Positions 7,811 through 16,098 of a DNA stretch of 64,000 bases are shown in pieces. Origin of the DNA: Sneathiellales bacterium (GTDB taxonomy: Bacteria > Pseudomonadota > Alphaproteobacteria > JANQFL01); assembly GCA_028277845.1 (NCBI GenBank), contig JANQFL010000108.1:1-64000 (forward strand), read 5' to 3'. The notes beneath the pieces were generated by a model. The model saw only the letters and a program-made list of their open reading frames with translations, made no database searches and was not told where the DNA came from. Made by a program: the position numbers and the translations under genes. The stretch's first letter is position 1, and every line of letters begins with the position of its first letter.

Positions 7811-9946
7811 GTGGCCGTTGAATTCATCGATTCCGGGGAAGAAAAGAACCATCGTGCCTGGGCCGTCATGGCGGCCATGGCCGTGGGTCTCCTGGGTTTG
7901 ATTTTGTTGGGGATTTTTGCGGTTTTCCGGTTTGTCGACGGCGAACGCACGCGCGATTTGCAGGCTTGGCAGGTACGGCTCGGCATCGTTGCCGACAGCC
8001 GTGCGGGGGCGGTCGACCTGTGGTTCGACGACCTGTTGGGCTCCCTGCGCAGCCTGTCCGAAAATGCCTCCCTGCAGCTCTATCTTTCCGACGTTCTGCA
8101 ATCGGACTCGGCCGATCCCGCGGCGTCGCCCCAGGCCGGCTATCTTCAAAATTTGTTGATCGCCACTGCCGACCGGTCCGGCTTCGAAGGCGACGTCACC
8201 GGACCCGATATTCCGGCCAATGTCGAACGGGTCGGCATCGCCGGCCTGGCCTTGACCGATCCGGCCGGCCGGGCCCTGGTCACGACCCGGGGCATGCCGC
8301 CCCTGCAGGCGGCGCTTCAGCAGCAGCTCGCCACCCGGCGCCCGGCCGAATCGGTGTTCTTCGACTTGCACAAGGGCGTGACCGGATTGCCGACCATCGG
8401 GTTCGCGGTTCCGGTCTTCGCGGTTCAGGGCGATCACACCGCCAGCACCGAAATCGGCCTCATCATCGGCATCCGCCCGTTGGACAAATCGTTTTACCAG
8501 TTGCTCGAACAACCCGGCGAAACAGGTGTAACGGCGGAGACCCTGTTGGTCCGCCGCCGCGATTCTGTCGTCGAATACCTTTCACCGCTGGCCGACGAAA
8601 CCGGGCCGTTGCGCAAGGTTCTGGCCGCCGATACCCCCGACCTGTCGTCGGTGTTCGCCATATCGTCGCCTGGCGGGTTTGCGGCCAAGCGGGACTATGC
8701 CGGCAATGATGTGCTCGTCACCGGCCGGGTGCTGTCGTCGGTGCCCTGGACGCTGGTGCGCAAGATCGACAGCGCCGAGGCAATGGCGGAGATCGACCGC
8801 CGGCAACGCAATCTGACCGCGACCTTCCTGGGCGCGCTTCTGTTCGTCAGCCTCCTGGTCGTGGCCGTCTGGCGTCATGGCACCAGCGTGCGGGCCAGTG
8901 AAGCGGCCGCGAATTTCCGTGACCTGGCCGGCCGTTTCGAGCGGCTCAATCAGTTTCTGCGCATCGTCACCGACGGCCAGCCGACCGCGATCGCCGCGGT
9001 CGACCGCGACGGGCAATACAAGTTCGCAAACCGGCAGGCGGCCGACGGCCTGGGCATTTCCACCGACGACATGATCGGCAAGCGCATGGCCAGTGTCATC
9101 GGTCCGGTCAAGGCCCGCATTTTCGAAAAGCTGAACCAGCAGGCGCTTGCCACCGGCGAGCCGGTCACCGAAACCCACGGCTTCGATGACGACAGCGGCG
9201 AGCACATCGTCAAGACCGACCACATCCCGCTGGGCGGTATCGTCGAGGAGGATTCCGAGGACGTCCGCCCCGGCGTTTTGATGGTGATGCAGGACATCAC
9301 CGATCTGATGCGTGAAAAGAACCGGCGTGAAGGCACGCTGCGCCAGTTGATCGCGACACTGGTCGGCCTGGTCGACCGGCGTGATCCGTATTCGGCGCAC
9401 CACTCGTCCCGGGTGGCCGAAGTCGCCGCCGCCATCGGCGAGGAAATGGAGCTCGATCCGGCGACCCTGGATACCATCGAGATCGCCGCCAACCTGATGA
9501 ACCTGGGCAAGATCTTCATCCCGAAATCCCTCCTGACCAAGACCGATGCATTGACGGGCGAGGAATTTCAGTTGATCCGCGACAGTTTGGCTGCCAGCGC
9601 CGAGCTGATTTCCGGCATCGAATTCGACGGGCCCGTCGAGGATACCCTGCGCCAGATTTCCGAACGTTGGGATGGGGCCGGGCCGAAAGGTTTGGCTGGC
9701 GAGGATATCGCGCTCGGTGCCCGCGTCATCGCGGTCGCCAATGCCTTCGTCGGCATGGTCAGTCCGCGGGCCTACCGTTCGGCCATGCCGTTCGACAAGG
9801 CATGCGACGAGTTGCGCGACCAGGACGGCGCGTTTGACCGGCGGCCGGTGTCCGCGCTGGTCAATCTGGTGGACAATCGCGGTGGCCGGGAACGCTGGGC
9901 CGAATTTCAACGCGATCCGGAATCCAGCCGACTGGTCGACGGTTAA
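7811..9946 (+). CDS. Cache-PAS membrane sensor with degenerate HD-GYP domain
   Basis: Signal protein of 711 residues. It has TM1 (about 17-40), a large periplasmic Cache-like domain, TM2 (about 338-360), a PAS domain (about 375-495; TAIAAVDRDGQYKFANRQAA) and an HD-GYP-like domain from about 510. The histidine motif HHSSRVAEVAA (H530) is kept. However, the metal-binding HD pair is replaced by M563-N564 in NLMNLGKIFIP, the HHER motif is ISER, and GYP is GPKG. Hydrolysis of c-di-GMP is therefore unlikely and a receptor role more plausible. Translation begins at a GTG with a purine-rich site (GAAAGGG) upstream. It is divergent from the LapG-type protease with about 210 bases between starts. Confidence 0.85.
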   Translation: MAVEFIDSGEEKNHRAWAVMAAMAVGLLGLILLGIFAVFRFVDGERTRDLQAWQVRLGIVADSRAGAVDLWFDDLLGSLRSLSENASLQLYLSDVLQSDSADPAASPQAGYLQNLLIATADRSGFEGDVTGPDIPANVERVGIAGLALTDPAGRALVTTRGMPPLQAALQQQLATRRPAESVFFDLHKGVTGLPTIGFAVPVFAVQGDHTASTEIGLIIGIRPLDKSFYQLLEQPGETGVTAETLLVRRRDSVVEYLSPLADETGPLRKVLAADTPDLSSVFAISSPGGFAAKRDYAGNDVLVTGRVLSSVPWTLVRKIDSAEAMAEIDRRQRNLTATFLGALLFVSLLVVAVWRHGTSVRASEAAANFRDLAGRFERLNQFLRIVTDGQPTAIAAVDRDGQYKFANRQAADGLGISTDDMIGKRMASVIGPVKARIFEKLNQQALATGEPVTETHGFDDDSGEHIVKTDHIPLGGIVEEDSEDVRPGVLMVMQDITDLMREKNRREGTLRQLIATLVGLVDRRDPYSAHHSSRVAEVAAAIGEEMELDPATLDTIEIAANLMNLGKIFIPKSLLTKTDALTGEEFQLIRDSLAASAELISGIEFDGPVEDTLRQISERWDGAGPKGLAGEDIALGARVIAVANAFVGMVSPRAYRSAMPFDKACDELRDQDGAFDRRPVSALVNLVDNRGGRERWAEFQRDPESSRLVDG

Positions 9947-10018
9947 ACTCCCGGCCACGGTGCCGATGTCGGTTTGAGCCCTCTGGAGCACCGGCGGCCA
10001 CGGGGGTAAGATCGGTTC

Positions 10019-10798
10019 ATGCTCAAACGCTTCTTTGGCCGCAGCACCCGTCCCGCTTTGACCGGCACGCAAGACGCGCCCGCATCGACGCCCGAGCGAA
10101 CCCGTATCTACGCCGTCGGGGACATCCATGGCCGGCCTGATTTGCTGGACAGGCTGCACGACAAAATTCTTGCCGACGCCGAAACTTGTGACGCCGACCG
10201 CCGGGTGATTGTCTATCTCGGCGACTATGTCGACCGTGGACCCGGCAGCTATGACATCGTCGAGACCCTTGCGCGCAGGCCCCTGCCGGGCTTCCAGTCC
10301 GTGCACTTGAAAGGCAATCACGAGGCGATGTTTCTCGACTTCCTGGATGGCCGTGACGAAGGAGACCTTTGGTTGCGTAACGGTGGCGACGCCACGTTGA
10401 CATCATACGGAGCCGCGGGCAGCAATGGCTTGGCCGCGCAGCCTTCCGAAATCAGGTCTCAGCTCCGGTTGCAGATCCCCGACCATCATTTGGAGTTTTT
10501 CCACTCCCTGCCGCATATGCACAAAGAGGGAGGCTATCTGTTCGCCCATGCCGGTATCCGGCCGGGACTTTCATTGGCGGATCAGGATCCGCACGACCTC
10601 ATCTGGATCCGTGGTGAGTTTCTCGATTCCGATGACGATCACGGGTTCGTCGTCGTCCATGGCCATTCGCCGGCGCGCCAGGTCCTGGTCAGACAAAACC
10701 GTATTGGCATCGATACGGGCGCGTTCGCCACGGGTGTCCTGACCGCTGTCGTGCTGGAAGGCTCGTCGTTGTGGTTTTTGCAAACCTCGCGAGGCTAA
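10019..10798 (+). CDS. PPP-family metallophosphoesterase (serine/threonine phosphatase-like)
   Basis: Predicted cytoplasmic phosphatase of 259 residues with the PPP signatures GDIHGR, GDYVDRG and GNHEAMF and later metal-ligand histidines (FAHAG, VVHGHSP). Bacterial relatives include PrpA-type protein phosphatases and ApaH-like hydrolases; sequence alone does not separate protein from nucleotide substrates. It lies 58 bases upstream of hldE on the same strand, so co-transcription is likely, but no role in heptose metabolism is known for this family. Confidence 0.9.
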   Translation: MLKRFFGRSTRPALTGTQDAPASTPERTRIYAVGDIHGRPDLLDRLHDKILADAETCDADRRVIVYLGDYVDRGPGSYDIVETLARRPLPGFQSVHLKGNHEAMFLDFLDGRDEGDLWLRNGGDATLTSYGAAGSNGLAAQPSEIRSQLRLQIPDHHLEFFHSLPHMHKEGGYLFAHAGIRPGLSLADQDPHDLIWIRGEFLDSDDDHGFVVVHGHSPARQVLVRQNRIGIDTGAFATGVLTAVVLEGSSLWFLQTSRG

Positions 10799-10856
10799 AA
10801 CCGGCCCGTTGTTCCCGCTATGGCGCAACGGTTGAACGTGCTATGACCAGCGCATA

Positions 10857-12323
10857 ATGACAGAGTCTTCATCCCTTCTTCGATTGATCGACGCCATGCC
10901 CGGGGCCCGGGTGCTGTGCTGTGGCGATCTGATGCTCGACCGTTTCGTTTATGGCGCCGTCGACCGGGTGTCACCGGAAGCGCCCATACCCATCGTCCGG
11001 GTCGACCGCGAAGCCAGCATGCTGGGCGGCGTGGGCAATGTGGCGCGCAACGTGGCCGGACTCGGCGCGCGGGCCGACATCGTTGCCATGGTGGGAAGCG
11101 ATGCCGCGGCGGACCGGATCCAGTCGCTCATCGAGGCCGAACCCGGTCTGCAATCGCACCTGGTGCATAACGCGGCCCGCCGCACGTCCGTCAAGACCCG
11201 CTACGTCGCCAATGGGCAGCAACTGCTCCGCGCCGACGAAGAACATCAGTCCCCGATCACCGGCGACGCGCGCGAACAACTGTTCGATACGTTTGCCGCG
11301 CGGCTGCCCGACTGCGACGTGGTCGTCCTGTCGGATTACGCCAAGGGCGTTCTGCCCGCCGATGTGCTCGTGACGTTCATCGACCAGGCCCGGGCGGCCG
11401 GCAAGCCCGTGGTGGCCGACCCGAAGGGGCGGGACTTCGCCCGCTACAGAGGGGCGACCTTGCTGACACCGAACCGAAAGGAACTGGCGGCGGCGACGGG
11501 CCGGGCCTGCGGCTCCGACAAGGATGTGGAATCGGCGGCCGGCGACCTGCTGACGACGTTCGGACTGGAAACCGTCCTGGTGACGCGGTCCGAACAGGGT
11601 ATGACCCTGGTCCGCCGGGTCGAGGGGGTCAGGCACATCCCCAGCCAGGCCCGGGAAGTGTTCGACGTGTCGGGCGCCGGCGATACGGTCGTGGCCGTCG
11701 CGGCGACGGCCATCGCGGCCGGGGCCGATGTGGCCGCGGCGGCGGAGCTCGCCAACGTGGCCGGCGGTGTGGTCGTCGGCAAAGTGGGCACGGCCGCGGT
11801 GACGGCGAGTGAACTGCGCGACAGCCTGTATGTCGATGACCTGTTGGCCAACGAATCCAAAATCGTGTCGCCGCGTGAAGCGGCGGATCAGGTGGACCGC
11901 TGGCGCGCACGGGGCAAACGGGTCGGGTTCACGAACGGCTGTTTCGATTTGATTCATCCCGGCCACGTTTCGTTGCTCAGGCAGTCGAAGGCGACGTGCG
12001 ATTGCCTTGTGGTCGGTCTCAACAGCGACGACTCGGTGTCGCGCCTCAAAGGCGCGGACCGGCCGGTGCAAAGTGAAATGGCCCGCGCGACGGTGCTGGC
12101 GTCACTGCAGCCCGTGGACCTGGTGGTGATCTTCGCCCAGGACACGCCCATCGAATTGATCGAAACCCTGCGGCCGGATGTCCTGGTCAAGGGCGCCGAC
12201 TACACCGTCGACGAAGTCGTGGGCGCGGACGTGGTTCAGGGATATGGCGGGCAGGTCGTTCTGGCCGACCTGGCGGACGGATACTCCACCACCGGGACCA
12301 TTGCGAAGATGTCGGGCGGCTGA
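10857..12323 (+). CDS. hldE: Bifunctional heptose-7-phosphate kinase / heptose-1-phosphate adenylyltransferase
   Basis: Makes ADP-D-glycero-beta-D-manno-heptose for the LPS inner core. The first domain (about 1-320) is a ribokinase-type kinase with LDRFVYG, the substrate-binding GGVGNVARN and the catalytic DVSGAGDTV. The second domain (from about 350) is a cytidylyltransferase-type fold with GFTNGCFDLIHPGHV and the later KGADYTVDEVVG. The 488-residue length fits fused HldE. It is followed 16 bases later by hldD, giving the last two kinds of step of the pathway in order. Other gmh genes are not in the window. Confidence 0.97.
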   Translation: MTESSSLLRLIDAMPGARVLCCGDLMLDRFVYGAVDRVSPEAPIPIVRVDREASMLGGVGNVARNVAGLGARADIVAMVGSDAAADRIQSLIEAEPGLQSHLVHNAARRTSVKTRYVANGQQLLRADEEHQSPITGDAREQLFDTFAARLPDCDVVVLSDYAKGVLPADVLVTFIDQARAAGKPVVADPKGRDFARYRGATLLTPNRKELAAATGRACGSDKDVESAAGDLLTTFGLETVLVTRSEQGMTLVRRVEGVRHIPSQAREVFDVSGAGDTVVAVAATAIAAGADVAAAAELANVAGGVVVGKVGTAAVTASELRDSLYVDDLLANESKIVSPREAADQVDRWRARGKRVGFTNGCFDLIHPGHVSLLRQSKATCDCLVVGLNSDDSVSRLKGADRPVQSEMARATVLASLQPVDLVVIFAQDTPIELIETLRPDVLVKGADYTVDEVVGADVVQGYGGQVVLADLADGYSTTGTIAKMSGG

Positions 12324-12339
12324 GGAAACGGAGCGGTTG

Positions 12340-13323
12340 ATGATTGTTGTGACGGGCGGCGCCGGATTCATCGGGTCCAATATCGTTGCCTCGCTGGCGG
12401 ATGGCGGTCGGCCGGTGGCGGTGTGTGACCATTTCGGCGAGGGCGACAAATGGCGCAACGTCGCCAAGCATGACCTTGCCGACATCGTCGCTCCCGAACG
12501 GCTGCTGGCGTGGCTCCAGCAGAACGGCGGCGGCGTTTCCGCCATCGTTCATATGGGCGCGAACTCGTCGACCACGGAACGGGATGTGGATCTCATTGTC
12601 CGTTCCAATTTTCAACTGTCGGTTGATTTATGGACGTTTTGCGCACATAGCGGGATTCCGTTGATCTATGCCTCCTCGGCCGCGACCTATGGCGATGGCT
12701 CGGCCGGCTTCGAGGACGATTGGAGCGACCGGTATCTGGCGCAATTGCGGCCGCTCAATCCCTACGGCTGGAGCAAGCACCAGTTTGACCGGTGGGTCGT
12801 GCGCCAGCGGGCCGACGGTGCCGTCGTGCCGCCCCGGTGGGCGGGTCTCAAGTTTTTTAATGTCTACGGTCCCAACGAATACCACAAGGGCGACATGATG
12901 AGTGTCGCCGTCAAGGCCCATCGGAGCATTACCGCCGGCCAGCCGGTCACGCTGTTCAAATCCCATCATCCCGACTTCCCCGACGGCGGTCAGCTGCGCG
13001 ACTTCGTTTATGTTGACGACTGTGTCGCCATCGTGCGCTGGCTGCTGGATGCACCGGACACTGAGGGCATCTTCAACGTGGGTACGGGCAAGGCCCGCAG
13101 CTTTGCCGACCTGGCGGCGGCCGTGTTCGCGGCGCTCGGACGCGAACCGGACATTTCCTACGTCGACATGCCGGATGCCATTCGCGACCGTTATCAGTAC
13201 TTCACCCAGGCGCCCATGAACCGGATCCGGCACGCCGGCTACAATCAACCGGCGACCGAGTTGGAAGACGGCGTTGCTCAATACGTCAAAGGGTTTTTGT
13301 CCGCGGCGGATCGCTACCGCTAA
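12340..13323 (+). CDS. hldD: ADP-L-glycero-D-manno-heptose 6-epimerase
   Basis: NADP-dependent epimerase of the short-chain dehydrogenase superfamily that converts ADP-D,D-heptose to the L,D form. The Rossmann motif VTGGAGFIGSNIV is at the N-terminus, followed by the family-specific FGEGDKWRN and the catalytic YGWSKHQFD (Tyr-x-x-x-Lys). It is 327 residues from the ATG at 12340, which has GAGGAAACGGAG upstream; the open frame extends further 5' but that part overlaps hldE. It ends 3 bases before the convergent MmcB gene. Confidence 0.97.
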   Translation: MIVVTGGAGFIGSNIVASLADGGRPVAVCDHFGEGDKWRNVAKHDLADIVAPERLLAWLQQNGGGVSAIVHMGANSSTTERDVDLIVRSNFQLSVDLWTFCAHSGIPLIYASSAATYGDGSAGFEDDWSDRYLAQLRPLNPYGWSKHQFDRWVVRQRADGAVVPPRWAGLKFFNVYGPNEYHKGDMMSVAVKAHRSITAGQPVTLFKSHHPDFPDGGQLRDFVYVDDCVAIVRWLLDAPDTEGIFNVGTGKARSFADLAAAVFAALGREPDISYVDMPDAIRDRYQYFTQAPMNRIRHAGYNQPATELEDGVAQYVKGFLSAADRYR

Positions 13324-13326
13324 GGC

Positions 13327-13776
13327 TCAACCGCGGCCGTCGCTCCACTCGGGATCACCGAGGCGTTGCAGGCGGTCGGCGGCGGCAAGGCCGAAATTCA
13401 GGATCACGCTGCGCCGGCGGCTGGCATGGGCCTTTTCGAACGGCGGCTCCCGTTCGACCACGGCCCCGAAGCGGTCGGCGACGATAATGCCGGTGCTTTC
13501 GGGCAGCGTATCGCGCGGAAAATGGTCCGGTACGCCGAAATAGAACGTATCGCAATAGGGCAGGTATTCCGGCCACTTGTCGTCGCCGCGGAGGTCCGCG
13601 GTCGTGCGCTTGATCTCGACAATGGTCAGGTCTCCGCCGGCATTGAGACCGATCACGTCTGCCCGACGGCCGTTGGCGAAGGTAAACTCCGTCAGGGTTC
13701 TGTAGCCCATGCTTGCCAGCAAACGTCCTATGCCGCGCGCAAGGTCGCGGGCTTCCCGAATGGCGTCAGACGACAT
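13327..13776 (-). CDS. mmcB: MmcB-like DNA repair protein
   Basis: Protein of 149 residues of the MmcB family, known in Caulobacter as an SOS-associated repair factor. The fold is PD-(D/E)XK nuclease-like: RRADVIGLNAGGDLTIVEIKR supplies the D...E-x-K residues. The rest (DKWPEYLPYCDTFYFGVP) matches the family. Whether it cuts DNA is not established here. The pentapeptide-repeat gene lies 24 bases upstream on the same strand, so the two may form an operon. Confidence 0.85.
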   Translation of the reverse strand: MSSDAIREARDLARGIGRLLASMGYRTLTEFTFANGRRADVIGLNAGGDLTIVEIKRTTADLRGDDKWPEYLPYCDTFYFGVPDHFPRDTLPESTGIIVADRFGAVVEREPPFEKAHASRRRSVILNFGLAAADRLQRLGDPEWSDGRG

Positions 13777-13800
13777 CGATTGCTCCTCGAGAGGAGCGGA

Positions 13801-15081
13801 TTATGCGGGCATCAGGGCCTTGGTCAATACGGCACCTTCGAACGTCGCGTCCTCGGTGTCGGCGCCGGTCAGGTCTGCGCGCACCAGTTTGGCGTTGTCG
13901 AACCTGGCGTCACGCAGATTGGCCGAATGAAGTTTCGCGTCTTCCAGATTGGCCATGGTGAAGTCGGCCGCCATCAGGTTGGCGGGCCATTTGCGCCCGG
14001 TGTCGTTGCCCTGCGCATCCTTTATCGGGGACGGACAGATGGATGCCTGTTTGAGGTTGGTCTCGTTGAGCCTGGCGTCGTTCATATTGACGCCGTTGAG
14101 ATCGGCGCCTTCCAGATTGGCCTTGTCCAAAACGGCATGAGAGAGATCGGCCATCGTGAAGGATGACCCTGCCAGATTGGCGCCGGTTAGATCGGTTTCC
14201 TTCAAACTGGCTCCACTCAGGTCGATTCCGGCAAAGGCCACCCGGTTCAGATCGGCACCATCGAGGATCGCGCGCTCACCGCTCTTGCCCCGGCTGATGA
14301 TCCAGTTCTTGTGCTGCTGCAGGGAAATCTGTACGTCCGGTTCCAGATCCTCCAAACGCCGGGCGAAATGTGCGCCATAGGCGTCGGCTTCCGAAAGATC
14401 GACATTCTCCAGGTTGGCGCCGGCCAGTTCCGCGCCGTTGAGCACCGCCCCCTTGACCTGGGCGCCCGCCAGGTTGGCGCCGGATAGGTTGACGCCCGTC
14501 AGATTGGCGCCGACCAGACTTGCGTTGGTCAGGTCCACCGACGCGAGGTTGGACCGGCTGAGGTCGGCCAGTTCCAGGTTGGCGCCGGTGAGAACGGCGC
14601 CCGTCAAATCGGTCTGCTTGATGGCCGAACGGGCCAATCGCGCACCGGTGAGATTTGCGCCCGACAGGTCGGCTTTGCGACGATCCAGGTTTTCGGGATC
14701 ATGCTTGAGCACCGAGATGGCCCGCTCGTTCAAGACGGGTGTCATCAGGGTTCCGTCGCGAAGGTCGGCGTTTTCGAGGTTGGCGTCGGTCAAGTTGGCG
14801 CCGCGCAGAAACGTGCCGCGCAGGTCCGAATTCGTCAGATCGGCCTTGGACAGGTTTGCGCCGCTCAAATCGGCCGCGAAAAGATCGGCTTCGCTGAGAT
14901 TGGCGCCGATCAACGTGCACCGGCTCATGTTGGTGCCGGCCAGTTTCGCCAGTTTCAGATTGGCGCTGCCGAGATGAAATCCGGACAGTTCCGATAAAGT
15001 CAGATTAGCCCGTGCCCCACCACGTCCACCCAACCAAGTCTGGTGGTCTTCAAGTACGGAGACGAGTTGGTCGGGTGTCAT
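13801..15081 (-). CDS. Pentapeptide-repeat protein
   Basis: 426 residues made almost entirely of A(D/N)LxG-type pentapeptides, predicted to form a right-handed quadrilateral beta helix. There are two modules, each opened by a non-repeat helix-like segment with a conserved H-x-x-W: HQTWLGGRGGARANL (H13) and HKNWIISRGKSGERAIL (H257). No signal peptide is seen, so it is probably cytoplasmic. Some pentapeptide proteins mimic DNA and act on gyrase, but function here cannot be assigned. It is followed by the mmcB-like gene on the same strand. Confidence 0.9.
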   Translation of the reverse strand: MTPDQLVSVLEDHQTWLGGRGGARANLTLSELSGFHLGSANLKLAKLAGTNMSRCTLIGANLSEADLFAADLSGANLSKADLTNSDLRGTFLRGANLTDANLENADLRDGTLMTPVLNERAISVLKHDPENLDRRKADLSGANLTGARLARSAIKQTDLTGAVLTGANLELADLSRSNLASVDLTNASLVGANLTGVNLSGANLAGAQVKGAVLNGAELAGANLENVDLSEADAYGAHFARRLEDLEPDVQISLQQHKNWIISRGKSGERAILDGADLNRVAFAGIDLSGASLKETDLTGANLAGSSFTMADLSHAVLDKANLEGADLNGVNMNDARLNETNLKQASICPSPIKDAQGNDTGRKWPANLMAADFTMANLEDAKLHSANLRDARFDNAKLVRADLTGADTEDATFEGAVLTKALMPA

Positions 15082-15524
15082 TCACGATCCTGCTGGCCGG
15101 CCTGGTAGCTGGGAACTGCCGGCGCGGATGCCCAGCTTTTGTGCCACATGGCGACCGACACACCTTCGCTTAAGGGGGTTAAAACTTTGTGAGGTACGGG
15201 CGCATTATCCGGCGGAAACCGTGCGATGCAGCGGCCGTTTGATCGCCGTGTGTCGAAATTTCTTACATGCTAACTTAAGGGCTACGGATTTTCTCTAATG
15301 CGTTGATATTAAAAGAAAAAAAGCTCTGCATTCCGTGCGCGGAAAGCAATCCGGGGAATGATGCTGCATTTTGAGCGTCGATGTTTTTTACAGATGGATT
15401 ATGAGGAACTGCGGATAAAGCCCTAACGTGTTCAAATTAAACAAAGAATTTGTTCTGGCTCGGAAATTGCTATTAACCGGTTACACAATTGATTTGGAGC
15501 CAATCCTTGACCGGATCCCAGCCC
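15082..15524. other. 443-base gap without a recognised gene
   Basis: Upstream region shared by the minus-strand pentapeptide gene and the plus-strand mini-ORF at 15525. The stretch 15250-15500 is clearly more AT-rich than the surroundings and includes an A-run near 15312. No conserved RNA, terminator or known operator was recognised. Confidence 0.5.
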
Positions 15525-15650
15525 ATGGCTCATCGTGGCCGCCCTTTGTCCGTTCGCCGATCCCTGCTGGTGTGGATCGCCTGCGCGGCTGTCGGTTGGG
15601 CGGCCGCACTTGTGTTGCTGTACGGCGTGCTCCGTTTCGGCTGGTTCTGA
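15525..15650 (+). CDS. Tiny single-pass membrane protein (paralogue of 51864-52100)
   Basis: 41-residue open frame with a basic N-terminus (HRGRPLSVRRS) followed by one hydrophobic helix containing VWIACAAVGWAAALVLLYG. It would be dismissed by size, but over 35 residues it matches the N-terminal part of the small protein at 52100-51864 at 23 positions (shared RPLSxRRxLLVW, CAxVGW, ALV, YG, FG). That similarity is the main evidence that it is translated. The ribosome-binding site is weak. Function is unknown; a small inner-membrane regulator or subunit is only a guess. Confidence 0.6.
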   Translation: MAHRGRPLSVRRSLLVWIACAAVGWAAALVLLYGVLRFGWF

Positions 15651-15775
15651 AGCCTTTCCCTTACCCGCGGATCGCTTCGGCAGGGCAAAATGTAGCCTTG
15701 CCGGGTGCTTTGCATTCTCTCAATCGCTGAAACCCCATTAGTAAGGGGACTCGCCCCGAAATTCCGTGTAACATT

Positions 15776-15791
15776 TGTGACCCTTGTCACA
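15776..15791. promoter_or_regulatory. CRP-like palindrome
   Basis: TGTGACCCTTGTCACA is a perfect dyad and matches the CRP core consensus TGTGA-N6-TCACA exactly. It is centred about 71 bases upstream of the ATG at 15855. CRP/FNR-superfamily regulators are common in Alphaproteobacteria, but their half-sites vary, so the cognate protein is unknown. Confidence 0.5.
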
Positions 15792-15854
15792 TGTTTGTTG
15801 CACTGCGCGTTGTATGTCCTAGTTTCACATTGGTTGTTGGACAGGGAGATCACA

Positions 15855-16064
15855 ATGCACTCACCTCTCGCCTTGGATGGCGCGGTGGCGCGGGGACGCG
15901 AGTTTGTCGTCGCCTTTCTATGTGGATTTGGTGGTGCGATCGTCGGGGCTGTTATCTCGCTGACCTTGGGCGGCGATAACGTCTGGGTCGCCGGCAGCAT
16001 CATCGGCGCCGCCAGCGCTGCTTGGATCGGTTGGCGAAACTACAACTATTTGACGCTCAAATAA
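15855..16064 (+). CDS. Small two-helix membrane protein, unknown function
   Basis: 69 residues with two predicted membrane helices (about 17-36 and 43-60), glycine-rich (GFGGAIVGAVISLTLGG). The ATG at 15855 is preceded by a good Shine-Dalgarno GGGAG at 8 bases; an upstream in-frame ATG at 15705 would run through the CRP-like site and is less likely. I do not recognise a family. It converges with the ligase gene (34-base gap). Confidence 0.65.
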   Translation: MHSPLALDGAVARGREFVVAFLCGFGGAIVGAVISLTLGGDNVWVAGSIIGAASAAWIGWRNYNYLTLK

Positions 16065-16098
16065 TCGGCGGCACTCAACGTCACCAGGAAATACGTTC

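Noticed and set aside
15705-15854. N-terminal extension of the 69-residue membrane protein from the ATG at 15705
   Set aside because: It would translate through the CRP-like palindrome and lacks a ribosome-binding site, whereas the ATG at 15855 has GGGAG at good spacing.
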